A stretch of DNA of 64,000 nt, taken from positions 60,610 to 124,609 of the forward strand of contig JAGFZV010000010.1 of NCBI GenBank assembly GCA_017889545.1. Reading direction: 5' to 3'. A model generated the notes under the pieces. That model was given only the letters and a program-made list of their open reading frames with translations. It ran no database searches and was not told the origin of the DNA. The translations under genes and the position numbers were made by a program. This DNA is from Bacillota bacterium. Its GTDB lineage: Bacteria > Bacillota > Negativicutes > CTSoil-072. Shown one piece after another: positions 48,069-57,684 of the stretch (positions are counted from its first letter, which is position 1; each line of letters opens with the position of its first letter).

Positions 48069-48928
48069 TGTCAGCCAAAATCATCAATAAATTAGCGAAT
48101 GCTGTATTTTGGAGCGCAGGGATCCTTATTTTAGCCATTCTGGCTGCGTTTTTACTGTACATTTTAGTTAAAGGGATACCGGTTCTTTCATGGAACTTTA
48201 TTTTTGGGATGCCCAGTGATATTCAAGCTGGAGGCGGCGTAGGACCGCAACTGTTTAATTCTTTTTATATTTTATTTCTTTCAATGCTCTTTTCTTTTCC
48301 AATCGCTGTTGGCGCCGGAATTTATCTGGCGGAATATGCCGGCGATAACCGCTGGACGGACATGATCCGTTTGAGTACGGAAAGTTTGGCGACAGTGCCG
48401 TCAATTGTATTGGCATTGTTCGGAATGATTATTTTTGTAGATTTGATGGGAGTTGGGTTTAGCATCATTGGCGGTTCACTCACATTGATGCTTTTGAACC
48501 TACCGGTTTTGGTACGTGTTACGGAAGAATCTGTTCGCAGCGTTCCTGGTTACTATCGTGAAGCCAGTCTGGCGTTGGGAGCGACAAAATGGCAAACAAT
48601 TTGGCGGGTTGTTCTGCCAAATGCATTACCAGGCATTATAACGGGGTTAACGTTGACTGCAGGACGCGCTCTGGGTGAATCGGCAATACTGATTTTTACT
48701 GCAGGGACGACAGTTTCGAGGAATTTTCCTGATCCTGATTTATTCGCTGCCGGTGAAACATTAGCCGTTCATTTGTGGTATGTGATGGCGATTGGATTGG
48801 TACCGGACCGGATTGATATTGCCAACGGAATTAGCGCATTACTCATTATTACAATCTTGATGTTCAATTTGTTGTTTCTCATTCCAGGCAAGCTGTTGCA
48901 GCGCAGATCAACAAGCACGCAGCGTTAA
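48068..48928 (+). CDS. pstA: Phosphate ABC transporter permease PstA
   Basis: A 286-residue permease with six predicted transmembrane helices. Seen: PIAVGAGIYLAEYAGDNRWTD, STESLATVPSIVLALFGM (the PstA signature region), and the EAA-like loop REASLALGATKWQTIWRVVLPNALPGIITGLTLTAGRALGES. The ATG at 48068 overlaps the pstC stop and is preceded by AAAAGGAGG. It is the last gene of the phosphate block; divIC follows after about 90 nt. Confidence 0.96.
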   Translation: MSAKIINKLANAVFWSAGILILAILAAFLLYILVKGIPVLSWNFIFGMPSDIQAGGGVGPQLFNSFYILFLSMLFSFPIAVGAGIYLAEYAGDNRWTDMIRLSTESLATVPSIVLALFGMIIFVDLMGVGFSIIGGSLTLMLLNLPVLVRVTEESVRSVPGYYREASLALGATKWQTIWRVVLPNALPGIITGLTLTAGRALGESAILIFTAGTTVSRNFPDPDLFAAGETLAVHLWYVMAIGLVPDRIDIANGISALLIITILMFNLLFLIPGKLLQRRSTSTQR

Positions 48929-49019
48929 ATTTGTTTCGCGAGATGAGAGTAGTTTCTTTTCTGTCATTTCTCCATGCTATTTTCTATGAAAAAGGCCGAT
49001 GAGTGAAGGAAAGTCAATA

Positions 49020-49364
49020 GTGTTGGCGAATAGTAAAACTCAGAGAAGAAGTTCGAGCGGCATGGTGGTGAGGAATGTGAACCAGCAACGAAAGTTTAGA
49101 TGGAATTGGTGCCGGTTACTGGTGGTCCTTTTAACTGTCTTCTTTCTCTATGTGGGTATTAGCCAGCAACTCGAGTTGAGAGCTGTTCAGCGCGAAGCGG
49201 CTTGTGCCCGGGAAGAGTTGGCTGCTGTGAAGCAAATGAACCAGCAGCTTCAACAAGAACGATCTCAATTGTCTACCCCGGAATATGTAGAAAAATTGGC
49301 GCGTGAAGAGCTTGGACTGGTTAAACCGGGAGAAATTCCGTATATTCCTGCCGGCAAAGAGTAA
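49020..49364 (+). CDS. divIC: FtsB/DivIC-type septum formation initiator
   Basis: A bitopic cell-division protein of about 114 residues. Seen: a basic cytoplasmic N-terminus, one transmembrane segment (LLVVLLTVFFLYVGISQQ), a heptad coiled coil (AVQREAACAREELAAVKQMNQQLQQERSQL) and the C-terminal EYVEKLAREELGLVKPGEIPYI motif. The GTG at 49020 has GAAGGAAAG upstream; ATG at 48999 is an alternative with a weaker site. In B. subtilis divIC lies after yabQ and before yabR; here it keeps yabR behind it but the upstream sporulation genes are gone. Confidence 0.85.
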   Translation: MLANSKTQRRSSSGMVVRNVNQQRKFRWNWCRLLVVLLTVFFLYVGISQQLELRAVQREAACAREELAAVKQMNQQLQQERSQLSTPEYVEKLAREELGLVKPGEIPYIPAGKE

Positions 49365-49456
49365 ATTTATTTGAGCGTTTCTTGACACTATTTATTCGGC
49401 AAGGGTATAATAAGTTTGAAAAAATAAAGTAGTTATAAGGGGGAAATTTGATTAGC

Positions 49457-49867
49457 ATGTCCATTGAAGTTGGCAGTGTAGTTGAGGGAGTTGTGACGGG
49501 GATCACCAATTTCGGTGCATTCGTGGAACTGCCAGAAGGAAAAGTGGGCTTGATACACATATCAGAAGTTGCCGATGTGTATGTCCGCGATGTGAAAGAT
49601 TTTTTGAAAGAACAGGATCGAGTAAAAGTTAAGGTGCTGTCGGTTGATGACCGCGGAAAAATCGGCTTGTCTATTAAACAGCTTCAGGCCCCGGCGCCTA
49701 GAAAAACTTATGCGAATGATAATCGCCGTCCAAGTAAGTTTAATGCGCCGACTTTCGAAGATAAGCTTTCCAAATTTCTCAAGGATAGTGATGAACGGCT
49801 TACGGACTTGAAGAAAAATACGGATTCCAAACGTGGCGGCCGTGGAGCGCCCCGCAAGGCGGAATAA
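49457..49867 (+). CDS. S1 RNA-binding domain protein (YabR-like)
   Basis: A 136-residue protein with one S1/OB fold (MSIEVGSVVEGVVTGITNFGAFVELPEGKVGLIHISEVADVYVRDVKDFLKEQDRVKVKVLSVDDRGKIGLSIKQ) and a basic, disordered tail (NRRPSKFN... RGGRGAPRKAE). ATG 49457 is chosen because it aligns with the YabR N-terminus; the TTG at 49448 lies directly against the GGGGGAAA site. Members bind RNA/ribosomal components in general stress or stalled translation contexts; the precise role is not settled. Confidence 0.9.
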   Translation: MSIEVGSVVEGVVTGITNFGAFVELPEGKVGLIHISEVADVYVRDVKDFLKEQDRVKVKVLSVDDRGKIGLSIKQLQAPAPRKTYANDNRRPSKFNAPTFEDKLSKFLKDSDERLTDLKKNTDSKRGGRGAPRKAE

Positions 49868-49895
49868 GAATATAACTTGCAGTGTATGACTGATG

Positions 49896-49926
49896 AAAGG
49901 GCATTCAACAGAATGCCCTTTTCTTA
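49896..49926 (+). terminator. Terminator after the S1-domain gene
   Basis: An 11-bp stem (AAAGGGCATTC/GAATGCCCTTT) with an AACA-type loop and TTTTCTT. Confidence 0.85.
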
Positions 49927-50071
49927 GTCTCCCAGAAAGCGCAGCCGGTCCTTGGGTAGTGAACGGAAGGTATAATCGCGCTTATTTGTAGTTGCAGATT
50001 GCTCGCTTTTCCTAAGCGGGACAGAGTTCACCGGCTGTGAAAAGGATAAATAAGCAATAGGAGAAAAGATC

Positions 50072-51475
50072 ATGCGGGGAAAAGTAGTTGAATGGATTGA
50101 AAAGCATAATTTGATTGCACGGGGAAACGTCATTTTGGCGGCTTGTTCCGGCGGACCTGATTCAATTGCTCTTGTTCATTTGCTCGCAGGGTTAAGGTCG
50201 ATGTTTTCTTTTACTTTGGCAGTTGCACATGTCAATCATTTATTACGCGGGACCGATTCGTTTTCAGATGCGGAATTTGTTGCAGTTTTTTGCCGCCGGA
50301 TGGGCTTGGATTGTTATCAAACAGAGATCGACGTAAGATCATTCGCAGAGCAAAACGGTCATTCACTCGAAGAGGCGGCGCGTATATTGCGGTACCAATA
50401 TTTGCAAAACATTGCTGCAAATTTAAATGGTGCGAAAATTGCTACCGGACATCATCGCGATGATCAGGCTGAAACGGTGCTTTTGAACCTGCTGCGCGGT
50501 TCAGGAAGCATGGGGCTTAGTGGAATTTCGGCCGGAACGGAAGGTGGAATTATCCGGCCATTCCTTGCTGTTAACCGCCAGGAAATTGAAGACTATTGTC
50601 AAGCATATCAGCTTCAATCACGATTGGACAGTACAAACCTATCGACCGATTATCTCCGCAATCGGATACGGATGGATTTGCTGCCATCACTGGCAGCTGA
50701 TTACAATCCTGCCATATGCGATGTTCTGTGCCGCACTGCTTGTATCATGACCGAGCAGAATGATTTTATTCAACGGTCGGCGGAAAAACTGATTTCCGAA
50801 GGAACAATGCAGCAGGGAGGGAATACGGCTATTAGGGTGGATATGATCAAAAACGCTCATATAGCCCTCCAAAGAGAAGTTTTTCGCATGGTTATTAAAA
50901 AAAAACAAGGCCATCTAAGAGGAATCTCTTTCTATCACGTGGAAAAACTGATAGAGATGGCAAACTGTTCCCCAGTTGGTAAAATTTTTCGTTTGCCAGG
51001 AGGGATCATTGCCCGGCGTCAATATCAAACAATCGATATGGGATGGGATCGTGTTGTGCCGGAGGCTGTGAATGTAAATTGCTCAGTCGAACTTGCGATA
51101 CCGGGAAAAACCGAAATTCGAGAATTAGGGATTGTTGTTTTGGCGGAAAAAGTGGATGCATGGCGGCAAGATAAAAAAGATAACGTTGCTGTATTCGATC
51201 AGGCAGAGCTAACTCTGCCGCTGCACATACGGACGCGGTTGCCAGGCGATCGCTTCCGGCCATTAGGCGCCCCGGGCAACAAGAAGTTGAAAAACTTTTT
51301 TATTGATCATAAAGTGCCGGCAGTCATACGCAGCTTAATTCCGCTCATTTGTGATCAGACAGGGATTTTGTGGGTAGGTGGCTATCGTCAAGCGGAACGA
51401 GGAAAAGTCGTATCTTCCACTAAGCAGTTTTTGCAATTAACTATTATAAAAACGGGAGGAATAGTTTCGTGCTAG
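50072..51475 (+). CDS. tilS: tRNA(Ile)-lysidine synthase
   Basis: A 467-residue PP-loop ATPase that attaches lysine to C34 of tRNA-Ile(CAU), changing it to read AUA. Seen: the PP-loop SGGPDS (26-31), [17 protein letters not shown] motif ([17 protein letters not shown]), the [12 protein letters not shown] region, and a C-terminal domain ending [10 protein letters not shown]. The start follows AGGAGAAAA. The stop overlaps the hpt start by a few nt, as is common for tilS-hpt. Confidence 0.96.
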   Translation: MRGKVVEWIEKHNLIARGNVILAACSGGPDSIALVHLLAGLRSMFSFTLAVAHVNHLLRGTDSFSDAEFVAVFCRRMGLDCYQTEIDVRSFAEQNGHSLEEAARILRYQYLQNIAANLNGAKIATGHHRDDQAETVLLNLLRGSGSMGLSGISAGTEGGIIRPFLAVNRQEIEDYCQAYQLQSRLDSTNLSTDYLRNRIRMDLLPSLAADYNPAICDVLCRTACIMTEQNDFIQRSAEKLISEGTMQQGGNTAIRVDMIKNAHIALQREVFRMVIKKKQGHLRGISFYHVEKLIEMANCSPVGKIFRLPGGIIARRQYQTIDMGWDRVVPEAVNVNCSVELAIPGKTEIRELGIVVLAEKVDAWRQDKKDNVAVFDQAELTLPLHIRTRLPGDRFRPLGAPGNKKLKNFFIDHKVPAVIRSLIPLICDQTGILWVGGYRQAERGKVVSSTKQFLQLTIIKTGGIVSC

Positions 51476-52005
51476 AGGATATTCAGGAAGTGTTATTTAG
51501 TGAAGATGAGCTTGCAGCACGTGTGAAAGAATTGGGGCTGCAGTTGACGCACGATTATGCCGGTCAGGAAATCTTAATGATTGGCGTTTTGCGGGGGGCC
51601 ATTATTTTTATGGCAGATTTGGCCCGGGCAATACAATTGCCGGTGGTTTTTGATTTTATGGCTGTTTCCAGTTACGGTGCATCGACAACATCAACCGGCG
51701 TTGTGCGCATACTGAAAGATTTGGATGAAGATGTGGAAGGAAAACATGTATTAATTGTTGAGGATATTATTGATTCCGGTTTAACGCTGAATTATTTGCT
51801 GGAAAATCTAAAATCCCGCAATCCACGGAGCATTAAGATTTGCACGTTATTAAATAAGCCTGAACGAAGAAAATCAAATGTACCTGTTGATTATAACGGG
51901 TTCATTATTCCTGATCATTTTGTGGTTGGCTATGGACTGGATTACGCTGGGAAATATCGTAATTTGCCGTTTATTGGGATACCGAAAAAAGAAGTTTGTG
52001 AATGA
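51469..52005 (+). CDS. hpt: Hypoxanthine phosphoribosyltransferase
   Basis: A 178-residue purine salvage enzyme that converts hypoxanthine and guanine with PRPP to IMP and GMP. Seen: the PRPP-binding motif [18 protein letters not shown] and the [17 protein letters not shown] block, and [25 protein letters not shown]. The GTG start at 51469 overlaps the tilS end and follows GGGAGGAA. It is followed by ftsH, the conserved tilS-hpt-ftsH order. Confidence 0.97.
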   Translation: MLEDIQEVLFSEDELAARVKELGLQLTHDYAGQEILMIGVLRGAIIFMADLARAIQLPVVFDFMAVSSYGASTTSTGVVRILKDLDEDVEGKHVLIVEDIIDSGLTLNYLLENLKSRNPRSIKICTLLNKPERRKSNVPVDYNGFIIPDHFVVGYGLDYAGKYRNLPFIGIPKKEVCE

Positions 52006-52070
52006 TCGCGAAAAATGCGCAACGAACTGCAGTTATGTAAAAATTAGGGTTTAGACTAAGAAGCTTATTG

Positions 52071-52099
52071 TTGTTAGTTCACAAAGATTGTGATATAAT
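52071..52099 (+). promoter_or_regulatory. Sigma-A promoter of ftsH
   Basis: TTGTTA (52071-52076), a 17-nt spacer, and TATAAT (52094-52099) preceded by TGA as an extended -10. About 65 nt before the start codon. Confidence 0.75.
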
Positions 52100-52161
52100 A
52101 TGAACCTATGGATAGCAATAACTGATGTTTTTGTTTGTTCCAGTGAGAGGAGGGCTAGTAG

Positions 52162-54090
52162 TTGAATAAATTTTTTCGTAACGTTAGCTTCTATTTGTTA
52201 ATTATTATAATAGCCATATCGATTATTGACTATTATTCATCACGAACTACGAATAAGCAGGAAATTAATTACACTCAGTTCATGAGGTCTGTTGATGAAC
52301 AGAATGTAGAGCGCGTGACGATCGTTGATAATACAATTCGCGGTAAGCTGAAGGATGGGCAGGAATTTACTACAGTTACTCCCAATGATCCGGCTTTGAT
52401 TAATACGCTGCGGGAAAAGGGTGTAGACATAAAAGCGGAACAGCCCCCGCAACCGCCTTGGTGGACGACGATTTTTTCTTCAATTCTTCCGATGCTGCTG
52501 TTGATCGGAGTTTGGTTTTTTATTATGCAGCAGACGCAGGGCGGGGGAAACCGCGTCATGTCGTTTGGTAAGAGCCGGGCCAAGTTAAATATTGAGGATA
52601 AAAACAAAGTTACTTTTGCTGATGTTGCCGGTGCAGATGAATCGAAGCAGGAACTTGAAGAAGTAGTTGAATTTCTGAAGCATCCGAAAAAATTCAATGA
52701 ATTGGGAGCACGGATACCGAAAGGCGTGTTATTGTATGGCCCGCCTGGTACAGGGAAAACGCTGCTGGCCCGTGCAGTTGCCGGCGAAGCCGGAGTGCCG
52801 TTTTTTAGCATTAGTGGTTCTGATTTTGTTGAAATGTTTGTCGGGGTTGGCGCTTCCCGTGTGCGGGATCTTTTCGAACAGGCCAAAAAAAATTCGCCCT
52901 GTATCGTATTTATTGATGAAATTGATGCTGTGGGGCGTCAGCGCGGAGCTGGGCTTGGCGGCGGGCATGACGAACGGGAACAGACGTTAAATCAATTGCT
53001 GGTCGAAATGGATGGGTTTGGTGTTAATGAGGGGATTATCATTATTGCCGCCACAAATCGCCCTGATATCCTTGATCCGGCGTTACTGAGACCGGGTCGG
53101 TTTGACCGGCAGATTGTTGTTGATAAACCAGATGTTAAAGGTCGGTTTGACATTTTAAAAGTTCATACCCGTGGCAAACCGGTGGGAAACAATGTAAGTC
53201 TTGATGTTTTGGCTCGACGGACGCCGGGCTTTACTGGCGCTGACCTGAGCAATTTAGTCAATGAAGCTGCTTTATTAGCCGCACGCCGTAATAAAAAACG
53301 AATTGAAATGCCTGAACTGGAAGAGTCGGTAGAACGGGTAATGGCTGGTCCGGAACGCAAAAGTCGTGTAATCAGTGCTAACGAAAAGAAACTGACGGCA
53401 TTTCATGAAGCAGGTCACGCGTTGGTAGGAATGATGCTTAGCCATACAGACCCTGTTCATAAGGTTTCTATTATCCCGCGAGGACGTGCGGGAGGATATA
53501 CCTTGATGCTGCCGAAGGAAGACCGTTACTATGCTACACGTTCGGAGCTATTGGATCAATTAAAAACATTTTTGGGTGGACGGGTAGCGGAAGCGCTGGT
53601 TTTGGATGAGATTAGCACCGGCGCTCAAAATGACTTGGAAAGAGCTACGACCTTAGCCCGCAAAATGATTTGTGAATTTGGCATGAGTGATGCATTGGGG
53701 CCAATCTCATTCGGACACCGGGATGAACAGGTTTTCTTGGGTAGGGACATTGGACGCGACCGTAATTATAGTGAAGAAGTCGCCTATGCAATTGACCAGG
53801 AAGTACGCCGGATGATTGAAGATGCGTACGCAAAAACGGAAGAAATATTAAAAAATAATATGGAAAAACTGAAGGCGATTGCGGACGCGTTGATGATACG
53901 GGAAACACTTGAGGCTCATCAGTTGGAGCAGCTTATGAAAGATGGAAAGATTACTGATGATGGCGATATGGACCCGCTCGGTAATGTGGTTGCTTCCACT
54001 GCTGTGACTGGTCCCGTGCTAACTAAGAACGCGCCAGAAGAAAAAACAGGAGTAGAGACTGCGAAGACGGTTTACATCTCGCGCCTGTAG
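52162..54090 (+). CDS. ftsH: ATP-dependent zinc metalloprotease FtsH
   Basis: A 642-residue membrane AAA+ protease that degrades membrane and regulatory proteins. Seen: two N-terminal transmembrane segments (~5-25; ~105-125), Walker A GPPGTGKT, Walker [13 protein letters not shown], the SRH region [12 protein letters not shown], and the zinc site HEAGH (415-419) in the M41 protease domain. The C-terminus ends in a short variable tail. Its own promoter lies upstream and a terminator follows. Confidence 0.98.
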   Translation: MNKFFRNVSFYLLIIIIAISIIDYYSSRTTNKQEINYTQFMRSVDEQNVERVTIVDNTIRGKLKDGQEFTTVTPNDPALINTLREKGVDIKAEQPPQPPWWTTIFSSILPMLLLIGVWFFIMQQTQGGGNRVMSFGKSRAKLNIEDKNKVTFADVAGADESKQELEEVVEFLKHPKKFNELGARIPKGVLLYGPPGTGKTLLARAVAGEAGVPFFSISGSDFVEMFVGVGASRVRDLFEQAKKNSPCIVFIDEIDAVGRQRGAGLGGGHDEREQTLNQLLVEMDGFGVNEGIIIIAATNRPDILDPALLRPGRFDRQIVVDKPDVKGRFDILKVHTRGKPVGNNVSLDVLARRTPGFTGADLSNLVNEAALLAARRNKKRIEMPELEESVERVMAGPERKSRVISANEKKLTAFHEAGHALVGMMLSHTDPVHKVSIIPRGRAGGYTLMLPKEDRYYATRSELLDQLKTFLGGRVAEALVLDEISTGAQNDLERATTLARKMICEFGMSDALGPISFGHRDEQVFLGRDIGRDRNYSEEVAYAIDQEVRRMIEDAYAKTEEILKNNMEKLKAIADALMIRETLEAHQLEQLMKDGKITDDGDMDPLGNVVASTAVTGPVLTKNAPEEKTGVETAKTVYISRL

Positions 54091-54150
54091 GAGGAATATT
54101 GACATTCGCGGACAGCTTGCATTGTTAAGACGCGAATTATTTCAACCTGT

Positions 54151-54188
54151 AAATACGGTCTTCCTGTAGTGTGGAAGACCGTATTTTT
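54151..54188 (+). terminator. Terminator after ftsH
   Basis: A perfect 14-bp stem (AAATACGGTCTTCC and complement) with an 8-nt loop and TTTTTG. Confidence 0.88.
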
Positions 54189-54222
54189 GTGATTAATGAT
54201 ATATGTGAGCATAAGCAAAGCC

Positions 54223-54262
54223 TTTACAAATTGTTAACCATAAATTAAAATAGGGATAACAA
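54223..54262 (+). promoter_or_regulatory. birA-bioY promoter with overlapping BirA operator
   Basis: Promoter: TTTACA (54223-54228), 17-nt spacer, TAAAAT (54246-54251). Operator: TTGTTAAC (54231-54238) and GATAACAA (54255-54262), a one-mismatch inverted repeat with a 16-nt gap, matching the Firmicutes biotin-repressor site. The left half lies between -35 and -10 and the right half just downstream of -10, so bound BirA would block RNA polymerase. Confidence 0.82.
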
Positions 54263-54282
54263 TTGACGGGGGTGACTTGTTT

Positions 54283-55269
54283 TTGCGAACGAAAATATTG
54301 AAATTACTGCGTTGTCATCCCGAAATGTATGTTTCGGGCGAAATGATCAGCAAACATTTGTTTGTTTCCCGCACAGCCATTTGGAAGCATATTCAGGCGA
54401 TAAAACAAGCTGGCTATGCGATTGAATCTCATCCTCGTAAAGGCTATTGTTTGCGGCATGTTCCGGATCTGCTTATTCCGGAAGAAGTAGTTGCAAATCT
54501 TGAGACTTCCTGGTTAGGCCGGGATATTTCTTACTTTGCAAGCATTGGTTCAACCAATGATGAAGCAAAAAAAATGGCGGCGAATGGGAAAGAGACCGGT
54601 GCCATTGTTCTTGCAGAAAAGCAAACTTGCGGCCGCGGCAGAATGGCAAGGGAATGGTTTTCTCCTGCTAGTGCAGGGATATGGCTCTCAGTTATTTTGC
54701 GACCGAAGCTTTTACCGAAAGATGCGCCTAAAATCACTTTATTGGCGGCAGTAGCTGTTAATCGGGCAATTATCAAGTGTACCGGCTTGGCTACGGGTAT
54801 CAAATGGCCGAATGATATTGTTTTTCAAGATAAGAAAATAGTCGGTATTTTAACGGAAATGAATGCCGAAATGGACGCGATTAATTATGTTGTTCTTGGC
54901 ATTGGAATTAACGTGAATATGAAATTAGACGATTTGCCGGTGGAAATGCAAACTATTGCGTCATCGTTGTCGATGTTGACTGGTTATACAATATCCCGGA
55001 TCCAATTGCTTGCAGAAATTTTACTGCAGTTGGAGCAGTTGTATGAGGAAGCTTGCCGTGATGGTTTTGAACATGTTTTTTATGAATGGCGGAGAATGAC
55101 GATCACTCTTGGACAACTGGTTGATGTAAGTTCAACGGAACAAAATTTTAGCGGAGCAGCGATTGATATTGATGATAATGGAGCTTTGCTGGTAGACACA
55201 AATCATGGCCGGGAGTGTGTGCTTGCCGGTGATGTCAAGGTGCGTCTTCGGCAGGAAGGGATTCTTTGA
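54283..55269 (+). CDS. birA: Bifunctional biotin-protein ligase and biotin operon repressor
   Basis: A 328-residue protein with an N-terminal winged HTH (RTKILKLLRCHPEMYVSGEMISKHLFVSRTAIWKHIQAIKQAGYAIESHPRKGYCL), a central ligase with GRGRMAREWFSPASAGIWLSVILRP and KWPNDI, and an SH3-like C-terminal domain. It forms biotinyl-AMP, biotinylates carboxylases and, when acceptors are full, represses biotin genes. The TTG at 54283 is chosen for its spacing to GGGGGTG (54277 is closer). It reads through to bioY, and a matching operator lies in its promoter. Confidence 0.95.
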   Translation: MRTKILKLLRCHPEMYVSGEMISKHLFVSRTAIWKHIQAIKQAGYAIESHPRKGYCLRHVPDLLIPEEVVANLETSWLGRDISYFASIGSTNDEAKKMAANGKETGAIVLAEKQTCGRGRMAREWFSPASAGIWLSVILRPKLLPKDAPKITLLAAVAVNRAIIKCTGLATGIKWPNDIVFQDKKIVGILTEMNAEMDAINYVVLGIGINVNMKLDDLPVEMQTIASSLSMLTGYTISRIQLLAEILLQLEQLYEEACRDGFEHVFYEWRRMTITLGQLVDVSSTEQNFSGAAIDIDDNGALLVDTNHGRECVLAGDVKVRLRQEGIL

Positions 55270-55838
55270 TGTTGCTTCGGAATATGATTTTGGCAAGCCT
55301 ATTTGCCGCTTTGATTACGATTAGCTCTCAAATTGCCTTTCCGCTTCCATTCTCGCCGGTTCCGCATACTTTACAAGTCCTATTTGTTATGTTATCCGGT
55401 ATATTGCTGGGCCCCCGTTGGGGAGCGGTCAGTGTGGGGCTATGGGTTTTGCTGGGTATTTTCGGATTGCCTGTCTTCGCGCAGGGGAAAGCCGGATTGA
55501 CGGTATTGGTTGGTCCGACTGGTGGTTTTATTGCCGGTTTTGGATGTTGTGCAGCTCTTGTTGGTTGGCTTACTGCCCGGTGCTCTTTGACATACTCAAG
55601 AGTATTTATTAGTATGTTGATAGGATTAACTGCATTATACACATTTGGCATGCTCGGTTTTATGGCAAGTTTCACATGGTTTTTGCATAAAACGATGACT
55701 TTTCAACAAGGATTTTTATTGGTAGTGATGCCTTTTTTCCCTTTTGATGTTTTGAAAATAGGGTTGGCCGCTTTTTTGGGCGTAAGGGTTAAACAGGCGT
55801 TAATTCATGCAGGGATGCTGAAGGATCAATTTCAGTGA
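55269..55838 (+). CDS. bioY: Biotin transporter substrate-specificity subunit BioY
   Basis: A 189-residue ECF-type S component with six hydrophobic segments. Seen: LFAALITISSQIAFPLPFSPVPHTLQVLFVMLSGILLGPRWGAVSVGLWVLLGIFGLPVFAQGKAGLTVLVGPTGGFIAGF, the family's diagnostic block. It binds biotin and works alone or with EcfAT proteins. The ATG at 55269 overlaps the birA stop (TGATG), so the two genes are coupled and share the BirA-controlled promoter. Confidence 0.96.
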   Translation: MLLRNMILASLFAALITISSQIAFPLPFSPVPHTLQVLFVMLSGILLGPRWGAVSVGLWVLLGIFGLPVFAQGKAGLTVLVGPTGGFIAGFGCCAALVGWLTARCSLTYSRVFISMLIGLTALYTFGMLGFMASFTWFLHKTMTFQQGFLLVVMPFFPFDVLKIGLAAFLGVRVKQALIHAGMLKDQFQ

Positions 55839-55857
55839 AATATGGGAGGAATAAAAA

Positions 55858-56622
55858 ATGCTTTTGGTTGTTGATGTGGGGAATACGAATATTGTACTTG
55901 GAGTCTATGATAATAAAACATTGTTGTATCATTGGCGCATGTCAAGTGACAAACAGAAGACGAGCGATGAATATGGGATTTTAATCCATAGTTTGTTTGT
56001 TTTTCGCGGGTTGAATATGCGGGATATAAAAGCTGTGGTGATATCTTCCGTTGTGCCGCCGTTAATCGTTCCCTTAACCCGTATGTGCCAACGATATTTT
56101 TTTGTAGATCCTTTGTTGGTGGGCCCTGGCATTAAGACGGGTATTTGCATAAAATATGAAAATCCGCGTGAGGTCGGTGCTGACCGGATTGTGAATGCTC
56201 TTGCCGCTTTTCATAAGTATGGCGGGCCATTAATCATTGTTGACTTTGGTACGGCGACTACTTTTTGCTACATCACTGCAAATGCGGATTATTTAGGCGG
56301 AGCGATTGCTCCTGGCATTGGGATATCATCTGAGGCATTATTTCAGAGGGCGGCAAAATTACCCAGGATCGAATTGGCTGTGCCGCGTTCGGTGATTTGC
56401 CGCAATACGGTAACCAGCATGCAGTCTGGAATTATTTTTGGTTTTGTCGGGCAGGTTGATGAAATCGTACGAAGAATGAAAAATGAAATGCATGAAGATG
56501 CGAAAGTTGTTGCTACAGGCGGACTGGCGAACCTGATCGCTCAAGAATCCAGTACGATCAACGTAGTGGAACCATTCTTAACTCTGGAAGGACTATGTAT
56601 GTTATATGAAATCAACCGTTGA
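55858..56622 (+). CDS. coaX: Type III pantothenate kinase
   Basis: A 254-residue ASKHA-fold kinase catalysing the first step of CoA synthesis, phosphorylation of pantothenate. Seen: the phosphate-binding [13 protein letters not shown] (5-17), [30 protein letters not shown], and [23 protein letters not shown]. It is the potassium-dependent, feedback-insensitive isozyme. It follows bioY after 19 nt. Supporting panB in the window, the cell makes CoA from ketoisovalerate. Confidence 0.97.
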   Translation: MLLVVDVGNTNIVLGVYDNKTLLYHWRMSSDKQKTSDEYGILIHSLFVFRGLNMRDIKAVVISSVVPPLIVPLTRMCQRYFFVDPLLVGPGIKTGICIKYENPREVGADRIVNALAAFHKYGGPLIIVDFGTATTFCYITANADYLGGAIAPGIGISSEALFQRAAKLPRIELAVPRSVICRNTVTSMQSGIIFGFVGQVDEIVRRMKNEMHEDAKVVATGGLANLIAQESSTINVVEPFLTLEGLCMLYEINR

Positions 56623-56673
56623 TCTTGAATAAATTCAAGTATTATAAAGCGAATGATTGTGAGGTTTAATAAG

Positions 56674-57684
56674 ATGCAAATTGGCGCATTGCGACTGAAG
56701 AATCCGTTGCTATTGGCGCCGATGGCTGGCGTGACTGATTTGCCCTTCCGGTTATTATCCAAGGAGATGGGTTGCGCATTGGCTTATTCGGAAATGGTGA
56801 GCAGTAGAGGATTATTATATAGTAATGAAAATACGTTGGATTTGATGCGGATAGATGCGCGTGAAAGACCAGTTGCCGTGCAAATATTTGGCTCGGATCC
56901 TGAGAACATGGCATCCGCTGCGCGTATTGTGGCTGCTGCAGGCGCTGATATCGTTGATATTAATATGGGCTGTCCAACGCCAAAGATTATAAAAAATGGC
57001 GATGGTGCGGCACTGATGCGAAAACCGGAACTTGCTTACCGCATCATGTGTTCCGTTGCTCAGGCAATCGATATTCCGGTCACGGTTAAGTTTCGCAAAG
57101 GTTGGGATGAATCGTGTGTCAATGTAGTTTCTTTAGCGAAATTAGCGCAAAAGGCTGGAATTAGTGCGATCGCGGTGCATGGAAGAACAAGAGAACAATT
57201 TTATACCGGGAAAGCGGATTGGCATATTATTCGTGAAGTGAAAGATGCGGTAACTATACCGGTCATTGGAAATGGTGATGTTCGAATTCCTGAGGATGCC
57301 AAGAAAATGATTGATATGACAAATTGCGACGGAGTGATGATTGGCCGTAGCGCACAAGGCAATCCATGGATTTTTCGGCAAGTCGATGAATATTTAACAA
57401 CAGGACGATATTCATCCGGTCCTCGTTTATCAGAACGAAGGGAAATTTTGTCTCGTCATTTAGAGATGTTAATTTCTCTTAAAGGGGAGTATTTGGGGAT
57501 ACGGGAGATGAGGCGTCATGCTGCCTGGTATACTAAAGGACTTCCTAAATCAGCCCAGCTGCGCTTGCGCTTTAACCAAGCCATAAGTAAAAAAGATTTT
57601 TTAACTATTATGGATAATTTTGCCTCGGGAACGGCTGAGGATGGTGAAATAAAACATGAAGATGGTAATAATGCCTGTTGCTAA
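56674..57684 (+). CDS. dusB: tRNA-dihydrouridine synthase B
   Basis: A 336-residue FMN-dependent TIM-barrel enzyme that reduces specific uridines in tRNA. Seen: LLAPMAGVTDLPFRLLSKEMG, catalytic Cys100 in NMGCPTPKIIKNGDGAALM, AVHGRTREQFYTGKADWHII, GNGDVRIPEDAKKM and MIGRSAQGNPWIF. I chose the ATG at 56674, which has TGAGGT 8 nt upstream; an ATG at 56653 gives 7 extra residues. The gene's 3' end overlaps the next gene by 29 nt. Confidence 0.96.
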   Translation: MQIGALRLKNPLLLAPMAGVTDLPFRLLSKEMGCALAYSEMVSSRGLLYSNENTLDLMRIDARERPVAVQIFGSDPENMASAARIVAAAGADIVDINMGCPTPKIIKNGDGAALMRKPELAYRIMCSVAQAIDIPVTVKFRKGWDESCVNVVSLAKLAQKAGISAIAVHGRTREQFYTGKADWHIIREVKDAVTIPVIGNGDVRIPEDAKKMIDMTNCDGVMIGRSAQGNPWIFRQVDEYLTTGRYSSGPRLSERREILSRHLEMLISLKGEYLGIREMRRHAAWYTKGLPKSAQLRLRFNQAISKKDFLTIMDNFASGTAEDGEIKHEDGNNACC

